Of a DNA stretch of 47,500 nt, positions 22,671-35,001 are shown piece after piece; the stretch's first letter is position 1; each line of letters begins with the position of its first letter. The notes beneath the pieces were generated by a model, which was given only the letters and a program-made list of their open reading frames with translations, ran no database searches and had not been told where the DNA came from. Location: NCBI GenBank assembly GCA_963170055.1, contig CAUJGJ010000304.1, forward strand, positions 55,001-102,500, read 5' to 3'. The DNA comes from Halisarca cf. caerulea (lineage: Eukaryota; Porifera; Demospongiae; Chondrillida; Halisarcidae). Both the position numbers and the translations under genes were made by a program.

Positions 22671-24320
22671 TCAATCGGTTTTAATGGTCTTTTTAAAACA
22701 TGACCGCTTCCCATAAAACAAACAAGTTCTTCTTGAGACAAATAGAAGTACATAGAACACAACACCAAGAAGAACATACACATCCAGGTTGTAGTATTGG
22801 ATGAATGTCCAGTTGTACTTGGCCCATGATGGGACCAGATGATCGTATCCCATCTCATGATAGTACTCAATGAGTTCCACTGCTTTTGATGCTCCTCCAG
22901 CTTTTCTGACAATTTTGGAGACTTTCTTTGCCTTTTCTTTGCAGTCGTGTTCTTCAATGTACTGAATGGCTTCTTTAATTTCAGCTGTAGTAAGATCGAA
23001 GACTGTGCCAAAGTTAACACCCAATCCTTGATTCTTAACTCTGGCACAATTTACGGGTTGATCACTACCGCGTGGGAGGCAGATGATGGGAACACCAGCT
23101 AACAAGGCATCATGGACACCTCCAAGGCCACCATGTAGCACAGCCATTGAGATTGATGGGTGCTTTAGTACAGTTGTCTGAGGTAGCCATTTTGATATTA
23201 GAATTCGACTGCTGTTGATGTATTTGTCATCGATGTCGTTCAGAATCTCCCAATTGGAAGATTTTAGACTCCATAATAGATCGTAACCAGCTTCCATTAC
23301 CCCATGAACAACACCTCGTGCTACATTACCACTTAGTGCCACATAGCTCCCCATACTGAAGTACACCACACTCTCTGGAATGGTGTGACTATCCAACCAA
23401 TGTTTGAGATTTTCTTCAAGGGGTTGCTTTCTGTTTGACACTACAGGGCCAACATAGTGTGTGAGTGGATAAAGAGGACGTGGGTAGTCAAATCCAAATG
23501 ATGTAGCAACAATGTCAGGATTCCTAGCACCACTTGGACTATAAAATGGGTAGGCATCTCTGACAGACCTGCCCGCAGTGTTCATCACCACAGTCATCGC
23601 TCCAGATGCCAGAACACTGAGAAGTCGATCCATGATGCTGGGATTAGCTGGTGCACTTGGGTTAACCGGGAAGGTAGGATAATACCATGAGGGCAGAGCA
23701 TTGGAGTTGTAAGGGATGGTCTGAGTGAATGAAAACACAATAAGATCTGTGTTTTCATTCAGCCATTTTATAGTCGATGAAAAGTATAGATCAAGAACTA
23801 CTACATCTGATGACTGCAGCAACTGTTGCTCATTCTCTAGCAGGGCATTGAATACAAGTTTCTGTATTTCTGGTATTAATTTCAAAAAAGAAATCAGTTT
23901 TACTATCTTACCAGAGATGATTTTAGCCCAGCTATCAACAAAGTCTTCAGGCTTTGTTTGCAATTCCATTGTAACCACTCCAGCACTTACAAAGGGAATG
24001 TTTCTCTCCCAGCACCACGTTCTTAGGTTAGTCATTGTTGAATTCGACTGTGGTAATTTTGTTTCCACCGCCAGCATTGTCACTTTGTGGCCTTTCTCCA
24101 TCAGCGCTTCTCCCAAATAGAGCATCGGAATACTGTGACCAGCTGGTTCTATCGTTATAAGAAGAATGGATAAGCTGTCCTGTGAACTCTTAGGCTGACT
24201 TGTGTTATTAATATCTCTCTCAGCTACATCTGAACTCATATGAGCACTCAAACACAGAAGGCACAAGATGTACCCACAGAATTGGACCTTTCCCATAATA
24301 TGGGAATCGAAGGTTAACAA
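22671..24320 (-). CDS. UDP-glycosyltransferase (UGT, GT1 family), intronless
   Basis: An uninterrupted 549-residue frame. It should transfer a sugar from a UDP-sugar to small lipophilic acceptors in the ER lumen. Met1 at 24320 or Met9 (24296) could start it; Met9 places MGKVQFCGYILCLLCLSAH as a cleaner signal peptide. His62 in AGHSIPM fits the catalytic His and Asp177 (VVVLD) its partner. The C-terminal donor-binding UGT signature spans about 378-421: WLPQ...HP...LHGG...GVP...DQ. The usual N-E of the signature is H-D (GGVHDAL), unlike its paralogue. A membrane segment (about 513-529, VYVLLGVVFYVLLFVS) and a Lys-rich cytosolic tail complete the type I layout. Paralogue of the gene at 27930-29540, head-to-head. 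No intron, so retrocopy origin or intron loss is possible. Confidence 0.92.
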   Translation of the reverse strand: MLTFDSHIMGKVQFCGYILCLLCLSAHMSSDVAERDINNTSQPKSSQDSLSILLITIEPAGHSIPMLYLGEALMEKGHKVTMLAVETKLPQSNSTMTNLRTWCWERNIPFVSAGVVTMELQTKPEDFVDSWAKIISGKIVKLISFLKLIPEIQKLVFNALLENEQQLLQSSDVVVLDLYFSSTIKWLNENTDLIVFSFTQTIPYNSNALPSWYYPTFPVNPSAPANPSIMDRLLSVLASGAMTVVMNTAGRSVRDAYPFYSPSGARNPDIVATSFGFDYPRPLYPLTHYVGPVVSNRKQPLEENLKHWLDSHTIPESVVYFSMGSYVALSGNVARGVVHGVMEAGYDLLWSLKSSNWEILNDIDDKYINSSRILISKWLPQTTVLKHPSISMAVLHGGLGGVHDALLAGVPIICLPRGSDQPVNCARVKNQGLGVNFGTVFDLTTAEIKEAIQYIEEHDCKEKAKKVSKIVRKAGGASKAVELIEYYHEMGYDHLVPSWAKYNWTFIQYYNLDVYVLLGVVFYVLLFVSRRTCLFYGKRSCFKKTIKTD

Positions 24321-24583
24321 CTTTCTACGTTACTCGGGATCAGTACAACCTTGACTGCTTGCCTTTATACTTGTTTTTCCTAATGAATGATTGTGGAGAA
24401 TAGGTTTGAATCTTATCACTTACTCATGCGTAGACTTCCCTTCTGCAGTTGAATGGATACAGGTGCTGTAGATGAATCGTGCCATTCGTTGAGTTACACA
24501 TGCGCAACCCCAATTAAACACTTCTATATACGTGCCACTTGACACTTGACTCACTCTTAGACACTGTGACTAAGCGCAATATA

Positions 24584-24775
24584 CAGTGAAACCTCTGTAA
24601 TCCAACGCCTCTATAATTCGACATTCTAGCTCTCTAATCCAACCATCTTTTGAGGATCAGTTCACATGCATATTAATGCATGCTAATAGTCAGTGACACT
24701 CTGTGATTAGACAACCTCCTGACCCGACACTTTTTCAGGTTACATTGAGCGTCAGATTAGAGAGGTCTTACACTG
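24584..24775. mobile_element. CAGTG...CACTG MITE with TA flanks, well preserved
   Basis: TA (24582-24583) and TA (24776-24777) flank inverted ends CAGTGAAACCTCTGTAATCC and GATTAGAGAGGTCTTACACTG. The best-preserved copy of the family, 264 bp upstream of the minus-strand UGT start. Confidence 0.65.
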
Positions 24776-25083
24776 TATAGGTATACAGAGGTGGGACTAT
24801 CTCAGTGTACAGTTGGAGTATCTATATATGACCCATTTTACAATCCAGGTGCACTGTACTCGTGAATTATGGATTATAATAATAATAATATGTGTCTGAG
24901 CATTATTAGGCAAATATTCAACTCCAATTGCAAGAAAGAGGAGATGGGTTCGTAGCACAACAGCATGTGCACATATTGAGTTTCTCTACCACTACTGTAG
25001 TCAATTTAGTATGTTATGGTGTATATATATATATGGTGCATGAGATTCTACACAATAGCAGAGTGCATACATGGGACCCTTAT

Positions 25084-25212
25084 TTAAGTTCAGCTGCAGC
25101 CAGCTGTGACCCACACATACACAAGCGATGTGGCGTGGGAAGAAGAAACGTTTGTTCTTCCCATGCCCCATGCGTCACTTGCTGGGTCACAGCTATAGCT
25201 GGACTAAGTTGC
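25084..25212. mobile_element. Imperfect fold-back element with GGGAAGAA...TTCTTCCC core
   Basis: Arms of about 58 bp pair around the loop GAAACGTTTG. Shared words: CAGCTGTGACCCA/TGGGTCACAGCT and GTGGGAAGAA/TTCTTCCCATG. A miRNA-like or MITE hairpin; no expression evidence. Confidence 0.55.
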
Positions 25213-25426
25213 CCTGTAGAGGTGCTTCATGCTGGGGTTACTATTGATGCACACAGGTTGCAAATAATATAGTGCATGGATGAATTAATATATAAGAGGG
25301 TATAACAACCATTTAAAAATGGTAAAAAGATGTAGCTATAGGATTGACACAGGACAGTGCAAAAAGGCCTTATCAAAAAAGGATTCTCCAAAAACACTTG
25401 GAACAATGGTGAGTTGCAAAACAGGT

Positions 25427-25530
25427 ACAGGGCTAGATGGGCAAAGGGCAAGACAGGCATAGGGCTATAGCTAGATGAGCATAGGGCTACACATACATGA
25501 GGCTAGACGGGTATTGGGCTAGACAAAGTT
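25427..25530. repeat. GGGCTAGAYGGGCATA minisatellite
   Basis: Degenerate repeats of GGGCTAGATGGGCA / CATAGGGCTA. A related array is at 40427-40540. Confidence 0.6.
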
Positions 25531-26396
25531 TAATTGGACCGGACTGAGTGTACACGTACTGTGCAAATTCCTACATGCCTCATGCATGTGCAGCACATTA
25601 TATGTATATGCTGAGTGCACAAGAACTATAACTGGTTACAAAGTGTGTCAGGGATAATTGATGATCATTATGTGCACGTTAGGGAGGCCACCAAGGATCA
25701 GACTGAGTATACTTTAACAAAGAGCTATATTATAGTAGTAGATTCTGAACTGATGTTGGTGCAGAGGTATATATGTGTGTATGAATTAACAGGGATGTAC
25801 ATGTGTGGATGCCATACGAAGGCTCTTAAAGAACTCATTCAAGATAATAGTCTATAATTCTCCCTGCCGATAAAGGCTGAGTCACTGTTGTGATAGACAT
25901 GAGTTCGTATGATCGATGCTATTTTATGCATGTCGTCAATCTGACACCGCCACCATCTCTATAATATTATGTCACCTATACCCAAATACCCAATGCAGTA
26001 CCCACGTGCACGTACAGCAAGAAACGAATGTGCTTGCAATTACATGTTCTGTTGATTTAGTGAACATCGAATGCATGAATTCGGTACATGAGAGAAAAAG
26101 AATTCGAAATTATGCCTACTGAGGACACCTGTCTTACACAGTTCTATTTGATTAACATTGAATTGCATGTATGGCTCATTTGATTTGAGAAAAGAGAGTG
26201 CATGGGACACGTACCATGTATGTGCAGAGTGGATACAAGATGGCTGCTATAGAGGTCATGCATGGAGGGAACAACATATTATGGCTGCATGGGTCTCCAT
26301 AATGTGCCCATACCGGCCGGGAGTTTGGGTTGCTCCATAGCCAAAGGACACAAAGAATTCACTGAGATTGAGACAAATTTAATTGAATCAGATGTA

Positions 26397-26612
26397 CGGT
26401 GTAACCTCTGCAATAAGGTTACCTCGGGACCATTGCTACCTGTTCTGTTTATATCATGGAGGTGTCCTATAGCTTATTTCAAATTAGGAGGTTTTATATT
26501 ATGTACACATGTTAATGTAGGGGATGTCAAATGGGATAGGGCAGTGCATGGTGTCCTGTTAAAGGATCGAGGACCTGGTGGCCTTTGATGGGGGTTTGAT
26601 TCACAGACACTG
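26397..26612. mobile_element. CAGTG-type MITE, decayed
   Basis: After TA begins CGGTGTAACCTCTGCAATAAGG; ends at CACTG (26608-26612) before TA. Interior GGTGTCCT words match other copies. Confidence 0.4.
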
Positions 26613-26754
26613 TAATAGTAACAGTACAACTTATAGTCGAATTCCTTATTGACACATTCTATCTTCATGCAACACACGAGCATTATTACCCCGTCTCATC
26701 TATAAGACTTCACAATCAACTCTAGGATCTTCACAGAAATTATATATATTACGC

Positions 26755-27380
26755 AATGCCACAGAATGGAAGGATCACTAGCTGCCAAGCTTGGTTTTCC
26801 TGCTTGATGTGGGATCATGGTAATGATTCGGTCTCAGCTGTATAGGCTTTGGCTAGTACAGTAACTGCAACAATAACTTCATCCACATGCATGTAGCAAT
26901 TTGAAGCAGTGGAGTAGGAGCAGGGAATTCGAAGGGGGTGTAGGCCCCCAAAAATTCAGCCGAAGACCAATAAATCAGCAGGAGCCCCCCCCCCCCCCCC
27001 CCAATAAATCAGCAGGAGGGGCTGGCCCCTGCATGAAAAACAGGTCCATCAAAAAGAAAAAAGAAAGAGTAGGAGAAAGTATTTTGGCACAAATAACATT
27101 TTACTGAGTTTCTCAATGGTGCATACTAGTATTAATATGCTCATGACATTGTTTTATATGATAATTATCGCTATGTAGACAATTTATAATTAAGTTGCCA
27201 TAAATGTACCCACATAATATGGCCCCTCCAATGTACAGTATCTTCCTACTCCACTGTAAAGTTCTCAATTCTTAAAATTGTCAATGATTCACTGTGCATG
27301 TGATCGACCACAAATCAGAAATCCTAGCTAGATTATGCTTATAGAAAAGATCATAACATGGTCGAGGTCCTGCAGATACG
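26755..27380. repeat. Dispersed repeat, copy 1 (with poly(C) and 17-bp direct repeats)
   Basis: Shares words with 47160-47500 in the same order: AAGCNTGGTT, CTTGATG.GGGATC, GGCTAGTAC, TGCAACA.TAACTT, CACATGCA, ATCCTA.CTAGAT. Inside it, an 18-base poly(C) (26985-27002) is bracketed by two copies of CAATAAATCAGCAGGAG. Confidence 0.45.
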
Positions 27381-27929
27381 GGAGACGCTCTGTTTGCATG
27401 CCTATTTAATCAAAAAGTCTAGCTGCATCATACATGGAGAATATACCATACGATGGGTTTTATTTGCGTATCATTAATAACTGCGTTTGAGGGAATGCAC
27501 ACACTATAGACTGTGTTGTTAATATAATATTATGAATTACATTTCCTAACATATATATAACTACATACAGGCCATGCAGAGTATAGTTGGTTATAATGCA
27601 TTATATAATTATCAGTATTTTTTCAATCTAGCAATTAAAATCGGGCCATCCTATACGGTATGAATATAATTTTAATTCAGTAATATTGTTATATATATAC
27701 GGTATACTGTAATATGCTGCAGCCATAGAGTATAGACTATATATAATATTATTATGCTGCAGCTAAACCGCACGTGACCACCTCTGGTAGTGTTGCAATA
27801 ATCATAATAGTGCTCCCGCAACCTCCCCCGTCATAAGGAATGCTGCATGGTCGATTTGTAATCAACAAGTGACATAGGCTTCGCGAAAATTCACCTATTC
27901 AACGCTGATCAGTCCAGCCATCGGCGGAA

Positions 27930-29540
27930 ATGATCAAGATTTCGTTTATACTGTGCCTCCTGTGGTCGCATGTCTGCACTTTGAGCACAGAAGTAGTCGA
28001 AAACAAGAATTTTGTAGGGGGCATTCATCCAACAAACCCACACGATAGTTTATCCGTCCTCCTGATAACGATAGAGGAAGCGGGTCACAGTATTCCGATG
28101 CTCTCTTTGGGAGAAGCGCTGATGGAGAAAGGCCACAAAGTGACGATGTTGGTAGTGGAAACGAAACTGCGCAAGTCCAATTCAACAATGACTAACCTAA
28201 GAACGTGGTGCTGGGAGAGAAACATTCCCTTTGTAAGCGCTGGAGTGATTACAATGGACTTACCGACTAAGGAGGAGGACTTCAATGGAAGGTGGGGGAA
28301 GACCATATCAATTCTGGCAAAGATGGTCAATGCTTTGTCCAACATGCAAGAAATTCTGCTGAATGTCCTCGTGGAAGACGAGCAAAAGCTGTTGCCGTCG
28401 TCAGATGCAGCAGTTGTTGATTTCTTTTTTGGACCATGTATGGAATGGCTGCATGATAATACAGAACTCACCGTTATTTCATTAACTCAGACAATCCCAT
28501 TCTCCTCCAACACTCTACCCTCATGGTACTATCCTACCTTCCCAGCTAACCCACAAGCACCTGCTAATCCAAGCATTATGGATCGATTTCTCAGTGTTCT
28601 TGTATCTGGAGTGATGGCTGTAGTGATGAATACTGTGGGCAGGTCTGTTCAAGACATATTCCCTGTTCACAGTCTGAGTGGTGTTAGAAATCCAGACATA
28701 ACTACCACATCATTTGGTTTTGACTATCCGCGTCCTCTTTATCCACTCACACACTATGTTGGCCCTGTAGTGTCAAACAGAAAACAACCACTTGAAGAAA
28801 ATCTCAAGCATTGGTTAGACAGTCACTCACCTCAAAGTGTAGTGTACCTCAGTATGGGGAGCTACATGCCACTAAATGGTAATCGTGCTCGTGCTATTGT
28901 TCATGGAGTAATAGAAGCTGGTTATGATCTGCTTTGGAGTCTAAGACTCACCAATCGTGATATTCTAGAAGACATTGATGGTGAATACATAAATAGCAGT
29001 CGTATTCTGATATCAAAATGGCTACCTCAGGCAACTGTGCTACAACATCCGTCAGTTTCTATGGCTGTACTTCATGGTGGCTTTGGAGGTGTCAATGAAG
29101 CTTTGATAGCTGGTGTTCCTATCATCTGCCTCCCATATGGTGGTGATCAGCCTATGAATTGTGCCAGAGTGAAAAATCAAGGGTTGGGTATGGATTTCGG
29201 AGTTATAACTGATCTTTCTGTCCTTGAAATGAAAGAAGCAGTTCAATATATTGAAGCACATGACTGCAGAGATAAGGCAAAGAAAGTCTCCAAAATCTTC
29301 AGAAAAGCTGGAGGAGCATCAAAAGCAGTGGAACTCATTGAGTACTATCATGAGATGGGATACGATCATCTGGTCCCATCATGGGCCAAGTACAACTGGA
29401 CATTCATCCAGTACTACAACCTGGATGTGTATGTTCTTCTTGGTGTTGTGTTCTATGTACTTCTGTTTGTCTCAAGAAGAACTTGTTTGTTTTGTTGTGG
29501 GAAGTGGTCATGCTATAAGAAAACTATCAAAACAGATTGA
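27930..29540 (+). CDS. UDP-glycosyltransferase (UGT, GT1 family), intronless paralogue
   Basis: An uninterrupted 536-residue frame. N-terminal signal peptide MIKISFILCLLWSHVCTLST, catalytic-type His53 in AGHSIPM, UGT signature at about 364-407 (WLPQ...LHGGFGGVNEALIAGVP...DQ, with the canonical N-E), and the same TM segment plus Lys-rich tail as its neighbour. Expected role: UDP-sugar-dependent conjugation in the ER membrane. The central acceptor-binding region (about 105-185) is strongly diverged from the other UGT, whereas residues after KAGGASKAVELIEYYHEMGY are nearly identical even at DNA level. This suggests different substrates with a shared or converted C-terminus. The ATG at 27930 is chosen because it directly precedes the signal peptide. 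Confidence 0.92.
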   Translation: MIKISFILCLLWSHVCTLSTEVVENKNFVGGIHPTNPHDSLSVLLITIEEAGHSIPMLSLGEALMEKGHKVTMLVVETKLRKSNSTMTNLRTWCWERNIPFVSAGVITMDLPTKEEDFNGRWGKTISILAKMVNALSNMQEILLNVLVEDEQKLLPSSDAAVVDFFFGPCMEWLHDNTELTVISLTQTIPFSSNTLPSWYYPTFPANPQAPANPSIMDRFLSVLVSGVMAVVMNTVGRSVQDIFPVHSLSGVRNPDITTTSFGFDYPRPLYPLTHYVGPVVSNRKQPLEENLKHWLDSHSPQSVVYLSMGSYMPLNGNRARAIVHGVIEAGYDLLWSLRLTNRDILEDIDGEYINSSRILISKWLPQATVLQHPSVSMAVLHGGFGGVNEALIAGVPIICLPYGGDQPMNCARVKNQGLGMDFGVITDLSVLEMKEAVQYIEAHDCRDKAKKVSKIFRKAGGASKAVELIEYYHEMGYDHLVPSWAKYNWTFIQYYNLDVYVLLGVVFYVLLFVSRRTCLFCCGKWSCYKKTIKTD

Positions 29541-29829
29541 CCTTGTACTCTTTGTAGCTATTGGCGGATTATAATGTTAATCATATGACTGTAGTATATT
29601 CATGCATGTGAGAATATATTGAATATATTATAATAATTAGTATGATAACTCAGCATCATGGCATAAATCATAAGTGACAAAAAAGGTGTACAATGGATAA
29701 AACATTCTAATACTGAGCCAGTATATACTACTGATACAGCACATACTTGTTTTGTAGCTTCTCCATCATATGTATATATACACACGTACACACATGCACG
29801 CATGCACACACGCATGCACGCACACACAC

Positions 29830-29831
29830 AT

Positions 29832-29899
<68 letters not shown>

Positions 29900-29930
29900 A
29901 CACACACATACACACACACACACATGCACA
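29830..29930. repeat. (AC)n microsatellite
   Basis: AC tract 290 bp after the plus-strand UGT stop. Confidence 0.95.
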
Positions 29931-29975
29931 CATTTGTTGTGGTATTAAACTGCTTGTGTATTCAAGTTCTGCATT

Positions 29976-30126
29976 AGGCTGTTCTACTCAGGTTGTACTA
30001 CTCAGGCTGTACTGGTTAGGCTGTACTGCTCAGGCTGAACTATATACTCAGGCTGTACTGGTCAGGCTGAACTATATACTCAGGCTGTATACTGGTCAGG
30101 CTGAACTACTCAGGCTGTACTGGTAC
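29976..30126. repeat. CTCAGGCTGTACTGGTCAGG minisatellite
   Basis: Alternating GGCTGTACTGGT and GGCTGAACTATATACTCA units, irregular in length. Confidence 0.75.
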
Positions 30127-30158
30127 AAGGTTTTCTGATTGCCTGATTGATGGCACTG

Positions 30159-30316
<158 letters not shown>

Positions 30317-30624
30317 CATCACAACTTTACCTCTTAATTGACACAATCCCACTTAATTCTCTGAACCTTAAAAGTGAATCTGATCTTCATCTATAATGTG
30401 CATGCATTCGATTTATTGTGACACTCTCTGTGTATGCTGATGAAGCACAATTCAATTGATTCAGATCATTTCATTAGAATGAGTAATTGCAATCAGGTTG
30501 AGGGGACAGCCTACCATACCCACAACTCACGAGTGTATGCACAATATTTATTACTTGCAATCATTATCTGATCTTTCTGGCTATTTCCTTTCAATTTCTC
30601 TTCCTTTCAAAATTCATTTTCCAG

Positions 30625-30914
30625 CAGTTCCAACTGCTGTTGTCCCTCTTGTTGATGTAACTGTCACCATTGTCATGGTGATCATTGTTGTCATGGCAAT
30701 CATTGTTGCCATGCTGCTTGTGGCTATGTGAAAGATGTGAGTAATCTTGAGAGAAGACTACAAGTCAACCTGCTGAAGGTGAGTTTGCCCTACCTACAGA
30801 TTCTGTACTATGTATTACAGTTGGTATGTAGCATTGTATCTGTTGTTATGACATGGTGAATGACCACAGTCTACAATGTACGTATTCCGAATAGCAAACA
30901 CATATATGCATGCC

Positions 30915-30992
<78 letters not shown>

Positions 30993-31204
30993 ATACACAC
31001 ACACACACACATTCAAATTCGTTTCACTATATACACACAGATGGATTCATGTATGACCTGTTCCTATCACATTTATCGTGATTCTATCAAGATGTTGTTG
31101 TTTGTGTTGGATGAGGTGAAAGCCCCACTAGAGGCTGCTGGGTACCAGGTCTGTCATCGCAAGGAGGACTTTAAAGCTGGAGATATCGCTGAGAACATCA
31201 CCAA
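30625..31204 (+). pseudogene. Transmembrane-TIR receptor fragment, frameshifted
   Basis: An AG acceptor at 30624 opens an exon whose frame reads VPTAVVPLVDVTVTIVMVII and continues as a single membrane helix, stopping at TGA 30729. A second exon (31041-31204, after ACACAG) starts with MYDLFLSHLS, the TIR box-1 pattern (F/Y-D-A-F-I-S-Y/H). One base later, in the next frame, it reads DEVKAPLEAAGYQVCHRKED then FKAGDIAENI, the box-2 region of a TIR domain (usually R-D-x-x-P-G). The frame breaks at TGA 31079-31081; a single extra base accounts for it. A GT donor follows in a TG repeat, but no box-3 exon was found downstream. Intact relatives are Ig/Toll-like receptors with one membrane helix and a cytosolic TIR signalling domain; sponges have Ig-TIR forms. 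I read this as a dead or partial copy. Confidence 0.55.
30918..31013. repeat. (AC)n microsatellite
   Basis: AC tract between the membrane exon and the TIR exon. Confidence 0.95.
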
Positions 31205-31246
31205 GTGTGTGTGTGTGTACATGAGTAATGCATACATATTGTCAAG

Positions 31247-31299
31247 TATACACACATGCACATGCACACACACACATACACACACATGCACATACACAC

Positions 31300-31369
<70 letters not shown>
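31247..31369. repeat. (AC)n microsatellite
   Basis: AC tract directly after the TIR exon donor; it may have removed or displaced the rest of the gene. Confidence 0.95.
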
Positions 31370-31372
<3 letters not shown>

Positions 31373-31399
31373 TATTCATCTACAGTGACAGTACGTGGA

Positions 31400-32300
31400 G
31401 TATGTTTGATCGAACTCAGCTATATACACCATCAACATGGTCTTTAGAGCAGAGAACAAGGCATCTTGTATATATATACATACCAGCCGCATGGAGCCAG
31501 AAGGATGCATATACCTCATCAGTTTAAGCATAGATACTCTAACCAATGGATTGGCAACTCTCTATTCTGTATAAATTAAGTACAATTTATGCACAATATG
31601 TTGTATATAAAATTGTTGAAGAACATTACCTTTCTCAAGATTGAGAACGACGAAGGAAGTGTGTTGGCCAAGTGATGTAATGAAATGTCCCTACCCTGTC
31701 CACCTTTTAGAACTGAGACAGATTAGAGATGCAGTACATACAAACACATACACACACAGAGAAAGAAAAATTATTGCTGGAACATGCATTGGTGTAATTG
31801 GCATTAAATTTGGACAGTGAAGCACAATGGCTTGCATGATCAGGATCCACAATATGGCAGTGATAGCTGATCTCAACAGACTAAGTGTGATTTGGCATCT
31901 CTTCAGGCTAATTATATGTATGGGGGCATTACTAATAATATTATGCACCTGCTGTAAATTAAGCTATAGCAATAAAAACTCTCTGCCACTGGCCCCATTC
32001 CTCGTGACATTGACATCACTAGGGCGATAAATAATATTATCGATGCTCAATCTTGTGACTCTCTGATCATATAGCTCTAGCTCTTTCTCTCCTATACTCA
32101 TGTGACTGTTGTGAGCTCGACCAAAATTCTGCTCATGAGACATTTAATCAGCAATTGCAGGGCCAGAGGAACCACCAGGGCAGGTAGGGCAATGGCCCAA
32201 CCACTTTTCTCATCAAACCTCAAAAAAGCAAGGTTGATTAGAGCATTGTAGACTACTATCATGAAGGGTGAGATATCTTATTATAGCCTTAAACCAGTTG
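31400..32300. other. No recognised gene
   Basis: Short open stretches only; none carries a domain I recognise. Confidence 0.4.
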
Positions 32301-32329
32301 AGATGCCCCACCTCTTCTGGATACAGTTT

Positions 32330-32880
32330 CCTCCAGGCATGAATTGTCATCTCTTTTGTCAGATTGTTTACTTTCATTGCTCTCCTGTAGTTAGTTGATG
32401 ATCGAAACTATAACTTCCTCTTTTGAGATGACTTTCCAAATCATGCTAGCAGTTGTGCCCCTAATGTCATCAAGCCTCATGAAATGACATAACCATCTGT
32501 AGGGTATAGCTGGGGCATGGCTTACATCATTCTGTGTCCTTCAAATATATGTATTCATTTGCAATTGGCATGCTTTGAGGTTGCCATCCATATCTTAAGC
32601 CAGCAGCAGGGCATCGATTGTGAATATGGCACCTTTGTACAAGGTGAACCCTATAGCTGCATGTATCTCAATGGGCAATGTTGTAAGCCATGCATGCCAA
32701 GGCACCTCCTTATATAGCCAATTCTGCAACTCTTTCAGATGTGGAGTCTTTTTACTGATTAGAAACTTTGAGTACTATTCTCATCACTTTCTGTCTTTTT
32801 GCTTCACTCACGTTTGCACAGTCTTATTTCAAGACTATCACATCCTGACCTCCAGCATAATTTCTAACTGCATCTTTTAG
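32330..32880 (-). pseudogene. Decayed coding sequence of unknown family
   Basis: The minus strand reads protein-like text broken by stops, for example LKELQNWLYKEVPWHAWLTT followed by LPIEIHAAIGFTLYKGAIFT, then a stop and further in-frame text. Codon patterns look like an old gene or transposon ORF. I cannot name the family. Confidence 0.3.
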
Positions 32881-33298
32881 AGGCTGACTGATAATATTAT
32901 TATTATGATGTTAAGTGTAGTTGATTAACTATCTCAGGGGCAATTAATTAATGCGAACGCGACATTTAATATAGTTTTCCTAAGTTTCAACTTGATGTCA
33001 TTGGTGTCACTTGATCATATACCCACAATAGCTGAGATACCTTGTGGCTAATGGTAACTTTAATCAACTGCTGTAGATACCAAAATTAATGTATATATAT
33101 ATATAGTTCGGGACAGATATAGCCATTTAATAACAGTTAACATTGTATACTGCCAGGGTTCTATCTATATAGGATTAAATTTTTTTTTGGGGGGGGGAAG
33201 CTTGAGTATTACAGTGAATGACTGCACGTATACACGTATACACGCAAGATATACACATAGATTTGATGGATGTATTGTATGTATATAGCAGGGTGATG

Positions 33299-33330
33299 GG
33301 GGGGGGGGGGGGGGAGGGTGGGGGTATAAC
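33299..33330. repeat. G-rich tract
   Basis: About 16 G followed by AGGGTGGGGG; also G9 at 33189-33197. Confidence 0.8.
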
Positions 33331-33434
33331 TACAAAGTATAGTAGGGGGGCAGGTACATGTATGTATATGTGGTATCCTAGACATCTATAAAACACATGC
33401 AGTGCAGTGATAATAGAGGTGCATGCAGATATGT

Positions 33435-34300
<866 letters not shown>

Positions 34301-34743
34301 TGTATTGTAGTTGGAATTTTTTTGGGGGTGGAAGCTTCCTCCCCCCCCCACCTCCCCCACTGGATAGAAACCTGACTGCATTGCGCGGTAGACAACCTGT
34401 ATAATTGGCTTGCTGCAGTTGTTTAGTTATCTCAGCAGTCCACTTCTCTGTATACCTTTAACTTATCCAGGTGATGCCAGCTAGTGCATGGTTTTGAAGT
34501 CTTCATCGATTGCCAATGATTGGCGCAAGATAGATGCGACCTGTAATGATGTAGTTTCTATGTTGGTCGCACTGAATATATATATTTTTATAATAGCATA
34601 GTAGCCATATGCATGTACACCTATTCAAAAATTCTCTCCCATCACTTGTGGAGATATTAGAGGTATTAGTACTCAGAATTTATAACCGATGACATGCATG
34701 TATCCTTCAGAAAAGCTTTAAGAACATTCATCACATGATACAA

Positions 34744-34782
34744 CCATAGACACTATATGTCACGTAGTACATAGTGTCTATG
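34744..34782. mobile_element. Tiny inverted repeat with CATAGACACTAT arms
   Basis: CATAGACACTATATG and its near-exact inverse TACATAGTGTCTATG, flanked by similar ATACAAC and ATCCAAC. Confidence 0.5.
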
Positions 34783-35001
34783 ATCCAACTGTCACACATG
34801 CATGAGCATGCAGGAGCATGTAGTGCCTTTTGTACTTGCATGTATAAGATCACCTCTTGCTAGCTGATAGTGTATAATATTAGGTGCAACTTCGAGCTAG
34901 CCAGCCGATTGTGTACATATAATATTATACTATGGAAACTGTATTGTGCTTCTGAATCAATAACATTGACTGAAATGGATGCTGTATATATATATATTAT
35001 A

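Larger units (their letters stand above)
24780..27929. other. Intergenic spacer between divergent UGTs
   Basis: Apart from the repeats listed separately I see no gene. AT-rich, with the start of the plus-strand UGT at its right edge. Confidence 0.5.

Noticed and set aside
31691..31948. Hydrophobic 85-residue minus-strand frame
   Set aside because: No recognisable domain, no splice context; likely chance.
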